A stretch of DNA of 64,000 bases from Paenibacillus taiwanensis DSM 18679 (GCF_000425125.1 NZ_KE384309.1:22851-86850), one strand, 5' to 3'. Numbered from the stretch's first letter, positions 35,148 through 44,830 are shown. The notes: generated from the letters alone by a model not told the origin. Program-made: numbers and translations.

Positions 35148-36395
35148 CTATGATCGAATCAAGCGAATGGCGCGAAGGATAACGCCTAATAAGGCCAGTA
35201 GGATGCATATAATGGCGATCGTTAGGACCCCATATACGATCGAACTGACAATGGTACTCCAACTCCCATTTGTGTGCTGGAATGTGGGTGGAAGCCATGC
35301 TGTAGTAGCAGCACTCGCATCATATAACATGGGATATAGCAAGTATGCCCCGACAGCTGCCATGATGCTGTGAAGGAAGCGCGCCGCAAGAAAAGGCATG
35401 TATCGTAAATCAGTCTGATTTAAAATACTTGCAATCTGTGCATGGACGGACAGACCTGCCCATGATAATATCCATGCAGCAGCAACGGCTTGCATATGCA
35501 GACCTGCTGTATATGCGGAACCTGCTCCTTTGGCGCCTAGGGTAACTTCAAACACCCCGCCAGAGAAAGCTGGGGCTAACGAATCGGGCAGATGCAAAGC
35601 AGATAACACGACTCCTAGCAGGGAGTCCCATACTTTCATTACGCCTGCTGACGTAAGAAGTTCCAGCACAACCGAGAAGAAGACGACTAAGCCGCCGACA
35701 ACGATCATCAGTTTCAGCGAGGATTCAACTGCATCTCGAAGCAACAACCCAAGGGGGCGCCCATCTTGTACCCTTGCGTTATGCATAGCTTGAAACGCCT
35801 GTACTAGCCTGCTCGTTGTTTTTTTAGTTGTGGGATTGTCAACGGTGTTGGTAACATCCTCTGGAGTAACTGGTGCATGATAACGATAAAAGCGCATCAG
35901 CACGCCTAAAATTAAGCCGGAACCATAGTGCGCGGCTGCTAAAGTAAGCGCAAGTCCAGGGTTGCCAAAAAAGCCTACGGAGACCGCTCCGATCAAAAAG
36001 ATCGGATCAGAAGTAGTTGTGAATGCAACAAGCCGTTCTCCTTCTTCTCTTGTAATCATACTTTGAGATCGCAAACGGGTTGTTAGCTTGGCACCTACCG
36101 GATATCCAGCGGCATATCCCATCGCAACGACAAAACCACCTACGCCGGGTACACGAAATAACGGACGCATGATCGGGTCCAGCAGTGCACCGATAAAATG
36201 GACGATACCGAATCCAAGCAGTGCTTCGGATATAATAAAGAACGGCAAGAGTGATGGAAACAAAACATCCCACCATATGGCCAAGCCACGAACAGCGGCT
36301 GACAGAACCGAACCGGGAAATCGCAGCATAAACAATAAAAATAAAGTAAATAAAGCTGCCGTCAGCAGCAAGTTAAGACGACGCCATCCCGACAT
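35148..36395 (-). CDS. ylbJ: Sporulation integral membrane protein YlbJ
   Basis: 415 residues, highly hydrophobic with about eight to ten spans and the nucleoside-recognition (Gate) domain pattern (LFPSLLPFFIISE, GYAAGYPVGAKLTTRLRS, TTTSDPIFLIGAV). YlbJ is needed for spore cortex formation in Bacillus. ATG follows GGGAGGAACG. It lies upstream of nadK on the same strand with an 84-bp gap. Confidence 0.93.
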   Translation of the reverse strand: MSGWRRLNLLLTAALFTLFLLFMLRFPGSVLSAAVRGLAIWWDVLFPSLLPFFIISEALLGFGIVHFIGALLDPIMRPLFRVPGVGGFVVAMGYAAGYPVGAKLTTRLRSQSMITREEGERLVAFTTTSDPIFLIGAVSVGFFGNPGLALTLAAAHYGSGLILGVLMRFYRYHAPVTPEDVTNTVDNPTTKKTTSRLVQAFQAMHNARVQDGRPLGLLLRDAVESSLKLMIVVGGLVVFFSVVLELLTSAGVMKVWDSLLGVVLSALHLPDSLAPAFSGGVFEVTLGAKGAGSAYTAGLHMQAVAAAWILSWAGLSVHAQIASILNQTDLRYMPFLAARFLHSIMAAVGAYLLYPMLYDASAATTAWLPPTFQHTNGSWSTIVSSIVYGVLTIAIICILLALLGVILRAIRLIRS

Positions 36396-36587
36396 AATCG
36401 TTCCTCCCTTTTGTCACGTTGGACGAGGATGGTTAAGGACAAGGGTTCATAATCATCGTATGAGTCAGATGGATTAAACATGCTTGTCTCGATCGGGTTG
36501 GACATGGACATGCACAGTTTCTTAATGTTTGTAATATAAATGTAAAGAAACCGTTTGCATTTTTTCATGTTATTACGTCTATCCTTA

Positions 36588-36596
36588 TGATACAAT
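36588..36596 (+). promoter_or_regulatory. Extended -10 promoter upstream of the microprotein gene
   Basis: TGA followed by TACAAT (36591-36596), about 48 bp before the 30-codon ORF. The -35 is weak. Confidence 0.5.
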
Positions 36597-36643
36597 TGTG
36601 CTATAGAAAGCTTAGCGCGTATCCATGAGTAGGGGTGATTCGG

Positions 36644-36736
36644 ATGAGTATTATTGCGGGCATCCTAGTTTGCGCTTTCGTCTATGTCATTCGAGAGTCG
36701 TTAATGGGTCCACCAGAAGATCATTGGGAAACATAA
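36644..36736 (+). CDS. 30-residue single-span membrane microprotein
   Basis: ATG 36644 follows AGGGGTGA by six bases and an extended -10 promoter lies 48 bp upstream. The 30 codons encode a hydrophobic N-terminal helix (MSIIAGILVCAFVYVI) and a charged tail ending ESLMGPPEDHWET, with TAA stop. This is the plan of small bacterial membrane proteins that bind larger membrane complexes. It is separate from the globin gene 140 bp downstream, which has its own -10-like element. No named family is recognised. Confidence 0.6.
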   Translation: MSIIAGILVCAFVYVIRESLMGPPEDHWET

Positions 36737-36878
36737 TTATATTACGTTATGGCGCTGAACATGATTCGGCGTCTTTTTGTGTTACGCACCGATTTCTTAA
36801 CGTGACGGATACTGTATTTTTATCGATTAGAAACCGTTATAATCAATATGGAGATATCACATCAGACAGGAGATTCAT

Positions 36879-37262
36879 ATGGAACGATACCATCAGACAA
36901 TTTATGAGGCGATTGGCGGCGAGCAAACTGTACGCCGCATGGTTGAGGCATTTTATCCACGTGTGCAGTCCGAACCGCTGCTCGCTCCATTGTTTCCCGA
37001 AGATATCACGCCGGTCATGGAGAAGCAGTTTATGTTCTTATCTCAATTTTTTGGCGGCCCTGCATTGTTTTCCGATGCTTATGGACATCCGATGATGCGA
37101 GCGCGTCACATGCCATTTCCCATTACACCGGAAAGAGCAGAGGCATGGCTTAACTGCATGCGCCAAGCGATGCAAGATATCGAGATGGACCCTGAACTTC
37201 GCGAGATAGTTATTCAGCGTTTATCTGGGCCGGCCCATCATTTTGTGAACCAACCTTCCTGA
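36879..37262 (+). CDS. Group II truncated hemoglobin (YjbI-like)
   Basis: 127 residues with the 2-over-2 globin plan of group II: YEAIGGEQTVRRMVEAFYPRV, the proximal-side MRARHMPFPIT (His as heme ligand) and Trp in EAWLNCMRQAM. These proteins bind O2, NO or peroxide and help oxidative or nitrosative defence. AGGAG precedes the ATG. In B. subtilis yjbI lies near pepF (yjbG), and pepF is found 1.5 kb downstream here. Confidence 0.93.
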   Translation: MERYHQTIYEAIGGEQTVRRMVEAFYPRVQSEPLLAPLFPEDITPVMEKQFMFLSQFFGGPALFSDAYGHPMMRARHMPFPITPERAEAWLNCMRQAMQDIEMDPELREIVIQRLSGPAHHFVNQPS

Positions 37263-37313
37263 CATCTCCGTTTAAATCTTCGTTTAGATATAGATAGAAG
37301 GAGGATGACGTAG

Positions 37314-38045
37314 ATGGAATTGGAACCGTTGTACGAACTAAAGGCAACATGTCCTGCATGTGACCACATATTTGTGACCTCACGGGTTCGTCCGCGTTTT
37401 AAGCATGCGACGCAAGTTGACAGTGATTTTTGTCCACATTACGCAGAAGAAAGCTTGAACCCCGATTATTATGTTGTTCAAGTGTGTGATGCATGTGGCT
37501 GTGCGACAACCGAGCACGCACTTAAACGTTGGAACGATAAACAACTGTCATTGTTTAAGAGCAAGGTAGCGAGTCAATGGAAAGGTAAAGATTACAGTGG
37601 AGAGCGTTCATGGGAAATCGCGTTGGAAACTTATCAGTTGGCACTTTTAACAGCCCAGACCATTGGTGAGAGCAAGCGTGTTGTAGCAGGGCTGCTGCAT
37701 CATATCGCTTGGCTGTATCGCTACAAACAAGATGAAGTACAGGAACAGCGATATTTACGTTTTGCACTCCAAGCCTACATTGCTGTGTTTGAGGGTGATG
37801 GCAGCGAGCTAAATGATGCGCGCCTTATTTATATTATGGGGGAGCTGTATCGTCGTCTTGGGGAGTACAATGATGCAGCCAAGTGCTTTGCTCGATTAAT
37901 TCATGATAGGGGGATCATGGATGCAGCTATGATCCGTGCGGCGCGTGAGCAATGGGCCGTGATGCGAGAAGAGATGACCAATCAGAAGCTGGAGACGCCG
38001 GATCATATGTTTGAAGAGAAGCGAATCAAGCTAAAGCGTACATAA
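37314..38045 (+). CDS. DUF2225 family protein
   Basis: 243 residues. The N-terminal 65 contain two Cys pairs (CPACDHIF and CDACGCAT), consistent with a zinc ribbon; the C-terminal part (about 95-215) is made of TPR-like helices (YQLALLTAQTI, EYNDAAKCFARLI). Strong ribosome site AGAAGGAGG. The family is common in Firmicutes, with no established function. Starts 51 bp after the globin stop with no terminator between, so likely co-transcribed. Confidence 0.9.
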   Translation: MELEPLYELKATCPACDHIFVTSRVRPRFKHATQVDSDFCPHYAEESLNPDYYVVQVCDACGCATTEHALKRWNDKQLSLFKSKVASQWKGKDYSGERSWEIALETYQLALLTAQTIGESKRVVAGLLHHIAWLYRYKQDEVQEQRYLRFALQAYIAVFEGDGSELNDARLIYIMGELYRRLGEYNDAAKCFARLIHDRGIMDAAMIRAAREQWAVMREEMTNQKLETPDHMFEEKRIKLKRT

Positions 38046-38061
38046 GCATACCATAAAAAAG

Positions 38062-38103
38062 AAGGACCTCGAATTCACTTCAGTGAATGTTGAGGTCCTT
38101 TTT
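38062..38103 (+). terminator. Terminator after the globin-DUF2225 pair
   Basis: AAGGACCTC and GAGGTCCTT with inner ATTCACT/AGTGAAT arms, then TTTTT. Confidence 0.88.
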
Positions 38104-38160
38104 GTGTGCGTATTGGTTAGATATCAGTATGAGCCTGTGTCAAGTGATTATGTTAAGTGA

Positions 38161-38397
38161 CTAGGTCGAGCGGATTGCGACATCTGCCAGCAAATAGTCC
38201 TGATCGGCATCTACAATGGTGATGCGGTTGCTACAGCAAGGAAAGACGAGCAGCCGCTTCTTGCCCTCGTGGATGAGGGCAAGCTCCTTTGGTTTAATGG
38301 GGAGCAGTACGTTCTCTTGCTTGCAAAATGGACATTGCTGCGCGAACAGATCGCCCATAATTTCGTCATACGGTAATGTGTTCTTAAAAGGTATCAT
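38161..38397 (-). CDS. Small Cys-containing protein downstream of yycC
   Basis: 78 residues with CPFC near 22-25 and Cys-Cys near 54-55, compatible with a zinc-binding knuckle, and no membrane segment. GGAG lies eight bases before the ATG. It starts inside the yycC stop codon (TCATGA overlap of 4 bp), so the two are translated in tandem. The family is not recognised. Confidence 0.7.
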   Translation of the reverse strand: MIPFKNTLPYDEIMGDLFAQQCPFCKQENVLLPIKPKELALIHEGKKRLLVFPCCSNRITIVDADQDYLLADVAIRST

Positions 38398-38573
38398 GAC
38401 GGTTCTCCGGTTGAATCTGCCTTGGCATTATCGTTGTCTGATGGCTTGTCCGCCAGTTCGGCAAGCTTCTTCAACAAAATATGTTGGGGCATATGCATCA
38501 ACTGCTCCAAGGGGACGCCCATCGCTTTGGACAGCTTTACTGCGGTATCCGCAGATATCGGTAATGGTCTCAT
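38394..38573 (-). CDS. yycC: YycC family small protein
   Basis: 59 residues encoded from ATG 38573, seven bases after GAGGAGG. The sequence follows the YycC pattern closely (RPLPISADTAVKLSKAMGVP, LEQLMHMPQHILLKKLAEL) with a ten-residue acidic tail beyond the usual length of about 49. Function is unknown. It overlaps the next gene by 4 bp and has a good sigma-A promoter. Confidence 0.85.
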   Translation of the reverse strand: MRPLPISADTAVKLSKAMGVPLEQLMHMPQHILLKKLAELADKPSDNDNAKADSTGEPS

Positions 38574-38618
38574 TGTTGAACCTCCTCAGGTGCACAGTGT
38601 AAGATAAAGTATAGTATA

Positions 38619-38647
38619 GTTATACACGCTCCGTACGAAAATGACAA
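38619..38647 (-). promoter_or_regulatory. Sigma-A promoter of yycC
   Basis: Minus-strand TTGTCA (38647-38642), 17-bp spacer, TATAAC (38624-38619), about 45 bp before the start codon. Confidence 0.7.
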
Positions 38648-38775
38648 ACAAAAACCGAGCCTAAGCTTACTTAGGTTTGGTAAAGCTGCACTGGTTAACT
38701 TGTAGCAGCCTGGGCCTGCAACAAGAAGTGTAGATGAAGTCATCAAAATTCCGAAATTAGAAAGGTGTGCTGACT

Positions 38776-40566
38776 ATGAAACAACCACTTCATATGACGT
38801 GGGATTTGGACATCATTTTTCCTGGAGGATCATCGTCTAAGGAACTGGAAACGGTATTGACTCAGACTGAGCAGGATATAGCAAGTTTGACCCAAGCTTT
38901 GAAACAGATGCCGGAGCTGAAATCAACTGAGCATATACATAAGCTTGCTGAATATGTTGATGCTGCGCAAGAACTGTCCCAGCGTTTGAGAGAGGCAGGC
39001 GCGTTTATTAGCTGTTTGACATCACAAAATACGAAAGATAAAAAAGCGTTGCAACTTACTGGTCGTTCGTTTGCCTTGTACGCTCAATTAAACACGCTGT
39101 CCACTGTGTTGGACCAGAAGCTTGAGCAGCTTCCAGACAGCTTGTGGCATGCTTTTATCGAACTGCCTCATATGGCCAAAGTGAAATTCAACTTAAATGA
39201 GCGTCGTCAGCTCTCAAAAGAGAAGCTTCCACCTGAGCAGGAAGCTTTGCTCGGTGACTTGTCCACAGATGGATACAGCGCATGGGGCTCCTTATACGAT
39301 ACGATCGTGTCTCATATTCGCATTGAGACAGAAGTAAACGGCGAACAAGTTCGGCTGTCAGCGGGTCAGGCGCACAATAAGTTGTCAGACCCTAATCGTG
39401 AAGTGCGAGAGCAAACATTTAAACGTTGGGAAGAGGCTTGGGAAGAGAAAGCGGATTTCTTTGCCGACGCGCTTAACCATCTGGCGGGATTCCGTCTGAA
39501 GATGTATGAGCACCGTGGCTGGGATAACGTACTCAAGGAGCCGCTTGCCATCAACCGGATGTCTCAAGAAACACTTGATGTGATGTGGGCGACAATTGTC
39601 AAAAATAAACCTGTATTTGTGCAATATTTGGAGCGTAAGGCAAAGCTATTGGGTGTAGATAAACTTACTTGGTGTGATGTAGAAGCCCCGATCGGGGAAA
39701 GTCAGGCCAAAATTTCTTATGATGAAGGCGCTGCGGTGATCGTGGAGCAGTTCCGTAAGTTCAGTCCAGCAATGGCTGAATTTGCAGTTAGGGCTTTTGA
39801 GAACCGCTGGATAGAAGCTGAGGATCGCAACGACAAGCGTCCAGGCGGGTTCTGCACTTCTTTACCAGTAAGCCGTCAAACTCGAATTTTTATGACGTAT
39901 GCGGGGACACCTTCCAACGTATCCACCTTGGCTCATGAACTGGGTCATGGTTATCATCAGTTTGTGATGGACGGTTTGCCGGCATTTGCACAACGCTACG
40001 CCATGAATGTAGCAGAAACGGCGTCCACCTTTGCCGAAATGATTGTGGCCGACTCGGCTGTAAAAGAAGCCAGCAATGAGCAAGAGAAGTTGGCGCTGCT
40101 GGAGGATAAGATTGCACGTTCAGTTACATTTTATATGAACATTCATGCTCGATTTTTGTTTGAGACGCGCTTCTATGAAGCACGGAAGCAAGGGTTGTTG
40201 TCTACAGAGCAGATTAGTGAGCTGATGGTGGAAGCACAAAAAGAAGCCTACTGTAATACGTTGTCGTCCTATCATCCGCATTTTTGGGCTTCTAAACTGC
40301 ATTTCTACAAGACCGCTGTACCGTTTTACAATTTCCCGTATACGTTTGGTTACCTATTCAGTACGGGCATCTACGCACGTGCACTTGCAGAAGGCGAGTC
40401 ATTTGCCGCGAAGTACGATGCTTTGCTGCGTGATACAGCCAGCATGACTGTGGAAGAGCTTGCCGAGAAGCACCTGAACGTAGATTTAACGAAGCCGGAC
40501 TTCTGGCAAAGTGCGATCGACGTTACGTTGGAAGACGTGAAGGAATTTATGGCAATGACGGAATAA
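38776..40566 (+). CDS. pepF: Oligoendopeptidase F
   Basis: 596 residues, M3 metallopeptidase family. The zinc motif HELGH is at 387-391 with a downstream Glu-containing helix (NVAETASTFAEM). It cleaves short peptides in the cytoplasm. AAAGGTG precedes ATG 38776; an in-frame GTG nine bases earlier overlaps the site. The MFS transporter gene begins 30 bp after the stop without a terminator. Confidence 0.95.
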   Translation: MKQPLHMTWDLDIIFPGGSSSKELETVLTQTEQDIASLTQALKQMPELKSTEHIHKLAEYVDAAQELSQRLREAGAFISCLTSQNTKDKKALQLTGRSFALYAQLNTLSTVLDQKLEQLPDSLWHAFIELPHMAKVKFNLNERRQLSKEKLPPEQEALLGDLSTDGYSAWGSLYDTIVSHIRIETEVNGEQVRLSAGQAHNKLSDPNREVREQTFKRWEEAWEEKADFFADALNHLAGFRLKMYEHRGWDNVLKEPLAINRMSQETLDVMWATIVKNKPVFVQYLERKAKLLGVDKLTWCDVEAPIGESQAKISYDEGAAVIVEQFRKFSPAMAEFAVRAFENRWIEAEDRNDKRPGGFCTSLPVSRQTRIFMTYAGTPSNVSTLAHELGHGYHQFVMDGLPAFAQRYAMNVAETASTFAEMIVADSAVKEASNEQEKLALLEDKIARSVTFYMNIHARFLFETRFYEARKQGLLSTEQISELMVEAQKEAYCNTLSSYHPHFWASKLHFYKTAVPFYNFPYTFGYLFSTGIYARALAEGESFAAKYDALLRDTASMTVEELAEKHLNVDLTKPDFWQSAIDVTLEDVKEFMAMTE

Positions 40567-40595
40567 GCGCAGTATGAAAGTAGAGGGATTTTGGT

Positions 40596-41786
40596 GTGGG
40601 GCGGTTATTGAAGTTTTTGCAAGCGTTGTTTTATTCTACAAATGCAATTTTGATTCCCTATCTTCCGCTCTTGCTACAGGAGCGGGGATTTAATTCGGTT
40701 GAGACAGGGACACTGCTAATGCTGGGTCCTTTTCTCGCTATGTTTGCGCAGCCATTAGCGGGTATTATGAGCGACAAGCTGAAGGCTGCTCGTCCAATCC
40801 TCATCATATGTTGGATTGCGATGGGTATGAGCTCGTATGTATTATTTACGTCTCATCATCACGGGATTATGGTAGCTAGCTTGTTATCCTTGTACATATT
40901 TTTGATGCCTACCGTATCATTGCTTGATGCATTAGTAGTCAGAAACGCTTCTCTCCTCGGGGAATCATACAGTTCTCTTCGTATGTGGGGATCTGTCGGC
41001 TTTATGATTACACTGCTTATTCTTAGTCAGTATTTCGAGATTTGGGGTGGAGTCTACTCCTTAACGTGGATATTTGCACCGATCTGGGTTGGTGTATTTC
41101 TAATTTTGTGGGTACTCCAAGAATCATCATCTCAGTCTTTGCTTCCGTCTGATTCAAAAGGAACTGTAGATGCTACGGCGGAATCGAATCTGAACTGGAA
41201 GGCGATACGAAAGCTGCTGGCCAATCCAAGCCTGCTCGTTTTTTTAGTTTTGATTTTTATTTTGGCGATGCCGCACCGTATGAACGATGCCTTGTTATCT
41301 ATTCATATGCAGAATCTGGGCGCTACGTCGGGGCAGATCTCTTGGGCATGGGCGGTAGCAGGCGGCAGTGAGATCATTGGCTTTTTCATTATGGCAAAAT
41401 GGATACGAGCTGAGCGTATTCTCTCAATGTTAGCCGTAAGTGCACTGTTGTATACAGTTCGCTGGTTATTGTACATGTACGTTACAGACCCTTGGTCAAT
41501 TGTATTTTTGCAGGCGACACATGCGTTTACTTATGTAGCCGTGTGGGTATTGGCAATTGAATATGTTTCGATGATCTTACCACGAAGCTTGGTTGGCACT
41601 GGTCAAGCGATTTTAAGTATGGTGTTTCTCGGATTAGGAGGACTGGCAGGCGGATCGCTTGGTGGAGCGTTGCAGCAGCATGTGGGTGAGTCCGCCATGT
41701 ATGCGATGGGTGTCGTATGTGCGGGAATTGCTGCGCTTGGTTTCTATATGTGGACGGTACGTAATCGGCGTGCTGCTAAGCCATAA
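40596..41786 (+). CDS. MFS transporter (MFS_1-like)
   Basis: 396 residues with 12 predicted spans, the loop-2 signature GIMSDKLKAARP, and the family's paired domain plan related to nucleoside/LacY-type permeases. The substrate is not evident. Start is GTG 40596 with AGAGGG about nine bases upstream. It follows pepF closely, so peptide or nutrient uptake linked to pepF is possible but unproven. Ends before a strong bidirectional terminator. Confidence 0.9.
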   Translation: MGRLLKFLQALFYSTNAILIPYLPLLLQERGFNSVETGTLLMLGPFLAMFAQPLAGIMSDKLKAARPILIICWIAMGMSSYVLFTSHHHGIMVASLLSLYIFLMPTVSLLDALVVRNASLLGESYSSLRMWGSVGFMITLLILSQYFEIWGGVYSLTWIFAPIWVGVFLILWVLQESSSQSLLPSDSKGTVDATAESNLNWKAIRKLLANPSLLVFLVLIFILAMPHRMNDALLSIHMQNLGATSGQISWAWAVAGGSEIIGFFIMAKWIRAERILSMLAVSALLYTVRWLLYMYVTDPWSIVFLQATHAFTYVAVWVLAIEYVSMILPRSLVGTGQAILSMVFLGLGGLAGGSLGGALQQHVGESAMYAMGVVCAGIAALGFYMWTVRNRRAAKP

Positions 41787-41813
41787 CAACAAACGCGCTT
41801 TAGTCTTTAATAT

Positions 41814-41866
41814 AACAAGACATGATACAATTCCGCCATCAGGGCGGATTGCCATCATGTCTTGTT
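41814..41866. terminator. Bidirectional terminator, MFS / chemoreceptor
   Basis: AACAAGACATGAT and ATCATGTCTTGTT with an inner CCGCC/GGCGG stem, between convergent genes. Confidence 0.75.
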
Positions 41867-41894
41867 TGTTATGTAGCACAGGTTTGTTCATTAA

Positions 41895-43151
41895 CTAAAT
41901 CTTAAACACTTGTATAGTACGTTGGAGTTGGAGCACTTTGTGCTGCATCATCTCCGTAGACTCAACCATGTTCTGCACAAGGGCTATCTGTTCATTCATA
42001 GAGGCAGATACTTGTTCCGTTCCGGCAGCAGACTGTTGTGTGATAGCAGATATGTTCTCGATGGACCCCGATATCGCTTGGGCATTATCCAGCATAATAT
42101 CGCTTTCAGTAGCAAATGCAGCGATTTGTTTCGTTATGAACTGGATGCTGTCCACGATTTCTTTGAAAATGCGTTCTGTTTCTCGAATCATCTCGCTTTG
42201 TGTGCGTACGACCTCTTCGTTCGTCTGGATATTCGTTATCGCCTGCTTGATTCCCGATTCAATTCCTTTGACGAGCGCAAATACTTCCTTCGTGGAAGCT
42301 GATGATTCTTCAGCAAGCTTACGTACTTCTTGCGCAACAACAGCGAAGCCGAGTCCATGCTCACCTGCGCGTGCTGCCTCAATAGAAGCGTTCAGAGAGA
42401 GCAGGTTAGTTTGCTCTGCGAGCTCGGAGATGGTGCGCGTAATCTTGGAAATGCCTGCTGTCTGGTGGGCAAGGTCGTCGATCGTCTTTGCGACATGATC
42501 AGTCGCTTCGATATTACGCTTCATCCCCTCAGATTGCGTTTCAACAGCTGTACGGCCCTTGTCAACCAATTGGATCGTTAGTGCTGAGCGTGCGTTCATT
42601 TCTTTAGTTGAATGTGCATAAGTTTCAACCTTTTGCTCAATCTGCTTAATGGAATCGGACATAGAGCCTATGTCTTCAGAAATTTCAGTTGCACCGATTG
42701 CCAGTTCATTAGATGAGGCAGCTACTTGTTCCATGACTAGCTTCATGTTTTGATTTTTGTGGTACATGTCACGTCCAGCATCAGAGACATGCTTCGAAAT
42801 ATCTGTTGTTTGCTGTAGAATTTCACGCAGCTTTTCAATCATCCGGTTAAAGGAATGACCAAGTTCCCCCAGTGCATCGTCGGTAGTTACGTTAATAGTT
42901 GTCGAAAAATCTCCTTTAGCGACTTGTAATGCGGATCGTGACATTTCCATAACAGGTTCGCTTATTGAACGTTCAAGCTTATTGATGATGGGGTAACTAA
43001 TGCCAATGAGGATGACAAGCGTAATCAGACCGGATACTACAGTTGCGTTCGACGTTAACAGTACAATTGTTGTTAGCGCAAACAATCCTACGATGCTGTA
43101 GCACCCGATAAGCATTTTACGCTGTAAGCTTAGCGAGTTGAACCAGTTCAT
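41895..43151 (-). CDS. Short methyl-accepting chemotaxis protein without external sensor domain
   Basis: 418 residues. Two adjacent membrane spans (about 14-32 and 37-54) leave almost no extracellular loop, followed by a HAMP domain (about 60-110) and a full signalling domain with tip [18 protein letters not shown]. Receptors of this form sense membrane state or cytoplasmic signals rather than outside ligands. The ATG follows AAGGGGCGG. Ends at the bidirectional terminator. Confidence 0.92.
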   Translation of the reverse strand: MNWFNSLSLQRKMLIGCYSIVGLFALTTIVLLTSNATVVSGLITLVILIGISYPIINKLERSISEPVMEMSRSALQVAKGDFSTTINVTTDDALGELGHSFNRMIEKLREILQQTTDISKHVSDAGRDMYHKNQNMKLVMEQVAASSNELAIGATEISEDIGSMSDSIKQIEQKVETYAHSTKEMNARSALTIQLVDKGRTAVETQSEGMKRNIEATDHVAKTIDDLAHQTAGISKITRTISELAEQTNLLSLNASIEAARAGEHGLGFAVVAQEVRKLAEESSASTKEVFALVKGIESGIKQAITNIQTNEEVVRTQSEMIRETERIFKEIVDSIQFITKQIAAFATESDIMLDNAQAISGSIENISAITQQSAAGTEQVSASMNEQIALVQNMVESTEMMQHKVLQLQRTIQVFKI

Positions 43152-43282
43152 ATAACCGCCCCTTTTTAGTTGAGAAATACCATAATAATGAAATAATTAT
43201 AACATTGTATGGTAAACGGGGTCTATGGAAATGTATATGGTTACAAAATATTCGCGAAAAAAGACATATGATGTCTACAATT

Positions 43283-43316
43283 TAAAAAAGCCTTCAACGC
43301 GTCAACGTTGAAAGCT
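43283..43316 (-). terminator. Terminator of the first SASP gene
   Basis: Minus-strand AGCTTTCAACG...CGTTGAAGGCT followed by TTTTTT. Confidence 0.85.
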
Positions 43317-43360
43317 TATTGTCTTAGTTAAGTATAGTTAGACAGGCAAGCGGGACAAAA

Positions 43361-43585
43361 TTAGCGGGAGGAATGACCAGCCAATTGTTGTTCAGCGATT
43401 TGAACCAAACGTTTTGTGATGTAACCACCGATAGAACCTGTATCACGGGACGTATAGTTGCCATAGTAACCATCTTGCGGGATTGGAATACCTAATTCGT
43501 TTGCAATTTCCAGCTTCATTTGTTGCAAAGCTGCTGTTGCTTGTGGTACGACCAAGTTGTTTGTGCGGCTTTGTTGGTTTGCCAT
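43361..43585 (-). CDS. Alpha/beta-type small acid-soluble spore protein (copy 1)
   Basis: 74 residues. Contains the germination-protease site region (KLEIANELGI) and the DNA-binding GSIGGYITKRLVQIAEQ. These proteins coat spore DNA and protect it. ATG 43585 follows AAGGAGGTG; the frame runs upstream but without a ribosome site. A sigma-G promoter lies 25-50 bp upstream. Nearly identical to the SASP at 46620. Confidence 0.95.
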   Translation of the reverse strand: MANQQSRTNNLVVPQATAALQQMKLEIANELGIPIPQDGYYGNYTSRDTGSIGGYITKRLVQIAEQQLAGHSSR

Positions 43586-43608
43586 GTAAATCACCTCCTT
43601 GTGAATGT

Positions 43609-43637
43609 TATTATGGTGAACTTGTGGAGAATTATGC
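43609..43637 (-). promoter_or_regulatory. Sigma-G promoter of SASP copy 1
   Basis: Minus-strand GCATA (43637-43633), 17-bp spacer, CATAATA (43615-43609), an excellent match to the sigma-G consensus. Confidence 0.8.
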
Positions 43638-43661
43638 GAGGTCGTTCTAAAAAAATGAATG

Positions 43662-43697
43662 CAAAAAATGCCAAACGGATCAAGCCGCTTGGCATTC
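43662..43697 (-). terminator. Terminator of the aldose epimerase gene
   Basis: Minus-strand AATGCCAAGCGG...CCGTTTGGCATT followed by TTTT, 27 bp after the stop. Confidence 0.85.
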
Positions 43698-43723
43698 GTC
43701 ATACAGGATTCATTTTAATTGTT

Positions 43724-44689
43724 TTAAGGTTGAATAACTTCCAGATCCAGCACTAATTCAACGGGGGTTTGCGGCTGCAAATCAATTAAGCCTGTTGTTG
43801 CCTGATCAAAAGGAAGATTTGGTGCGTCAGGCAGCCACGTGTAAGGCTCTACGCAAATGATCTCGTCTGCTTCACCGCGCGTATACAGCACCCAATGTTT
43901 AAAGTAAGGCTCATTACCCGTATACCGAATACGATAACCGTCATCACGCGTCAGCCATGCTTCCGGCTGATGGCTGCCGATGCTAAATACCGTGTCAAAC
44001 TGGCTTCCCTTCAAGTTAAGGCCATGATTTAACGTATCATGCTCTTGCAGCGGCAACGTGCGACCTGTCATAATAAGCTCTTCGTCCAGTTCGTATACGC
44101 CTGTGACAGGAACAGTAAGCGACCACCGTTCAGGTTGTTGATCGAGCATTAACCACGTATGCGTACCAAAACCAAAAGGTGCGGCTTTGTCGCCTAAATT
44201 TGTAACGGTGAGCTTCTGCGTCAGTGTACCGCCAGCAAGTTTAAGCTCCATACTGATTTCGAGCGGTGTCGGATACTGGCGCATCCAATTCGGATCATCT
44301 GTCGTGCGGAATGTTGCTGTAACGCTGCAATAGGAGTCTGTGATGTGTTGGCCAACAACAGTCCACGCTTGCGTGCGATGCAAGCCATGAATGTGGTTCT
44401 CATTGGCCGTATTTTGATCAAATTGATAGTCTACTCCTGCATAAGCGAAACGTCCGCGACGTATCCGTCCAGGTGGCATTAGCATAGGGATGCCGAAGTG
44501 GTAAGGCTTGGTCAAATAATAATCCAGCTCGCTTTCAGCCGGTGTGCGGAGCACGTCTCGTTCGGAAGCTTTGTCCCATAAGCGAATGACATTGTTCCCT
44601 AGCCCGGGGAGAAGTGTGGCCTCCAGCGTGTCGCTATGTAAAATAAATGTGTCATATCCATTCCATTTTCCTGTCGTGATCTGGTGCAT
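43724..44689 (-). CDS. Aldose 1-epimerase family protein
   Basis: 321 residues, a galactose mutarotase-like beta sandwich. The substrate-binding pattern includes NENHIHGL (His near 100), a later FGFGTHTW (His) and CVEPYTW with the catalytic-type Glu. Members interconvert alpha and beta anomers of aldoses or phosphorylated sugars. AAGGAGAGG precedes the ATG. Monocistronic; the trpS T-box starts on the other strand upstream. Confidence 0.9.
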   Translation of the reverse strand: MHQITTGKWNGYDTFILHSDTLEATLLPGLGNNVIRLWDKASERDVLRTPAESELDYYLTKPYHFGIPMLMPPGRIRRGRFAYAGVDYQFDQNTANENHIHGLHRTQAWTVVGQHITDSYCSVTATFRTTDDPNWMRQYPTPLEISMELKLAGGTLTQKLTVTNLGDKAAPFGFGTHTWLMLDQQPERWSLTVPVTGVYELDEELIMTGRTLPLQEHDTLNHGLNLKGSQFDTVFSIGSHQPEAWLTRDDGYRIRYTGNEPYFKHWVLYTRGEADEIICVEPYTWLPDAPNLPFDQATTGLIDLQPQTPVELVLDLEVIQP

Positions 44690-44794
44690 GGTTGTCCTCT
44701 CCTTTATGTATACAACTTAATTATCACATGTCCTCATGATACCAAATCGAATGGACAAAGTCATACGTTAGCATGCACCTACAAGGTATTTTCG

Positions 44795-44823
44795 TTGACA
44801 AATCGTGCCGGATTGATTATTCT
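44795..44823 (+). promoter_or_regulatory. Sigma-A promoter of trpS
   Basis: TTGACA, 17-bp spacer, TATTCT. Transcription would begin near 44830, just before the T-box leader. Confidence 0.85.
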
Positions 44824-44830
44824 AATGTGT

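Noticed and set aside
36625-37095. 156-codon frame overlapping the microprotein and globin genes
   Set aside because: Composition is unlike neighbours, and it conflicts with the clear globin frame.
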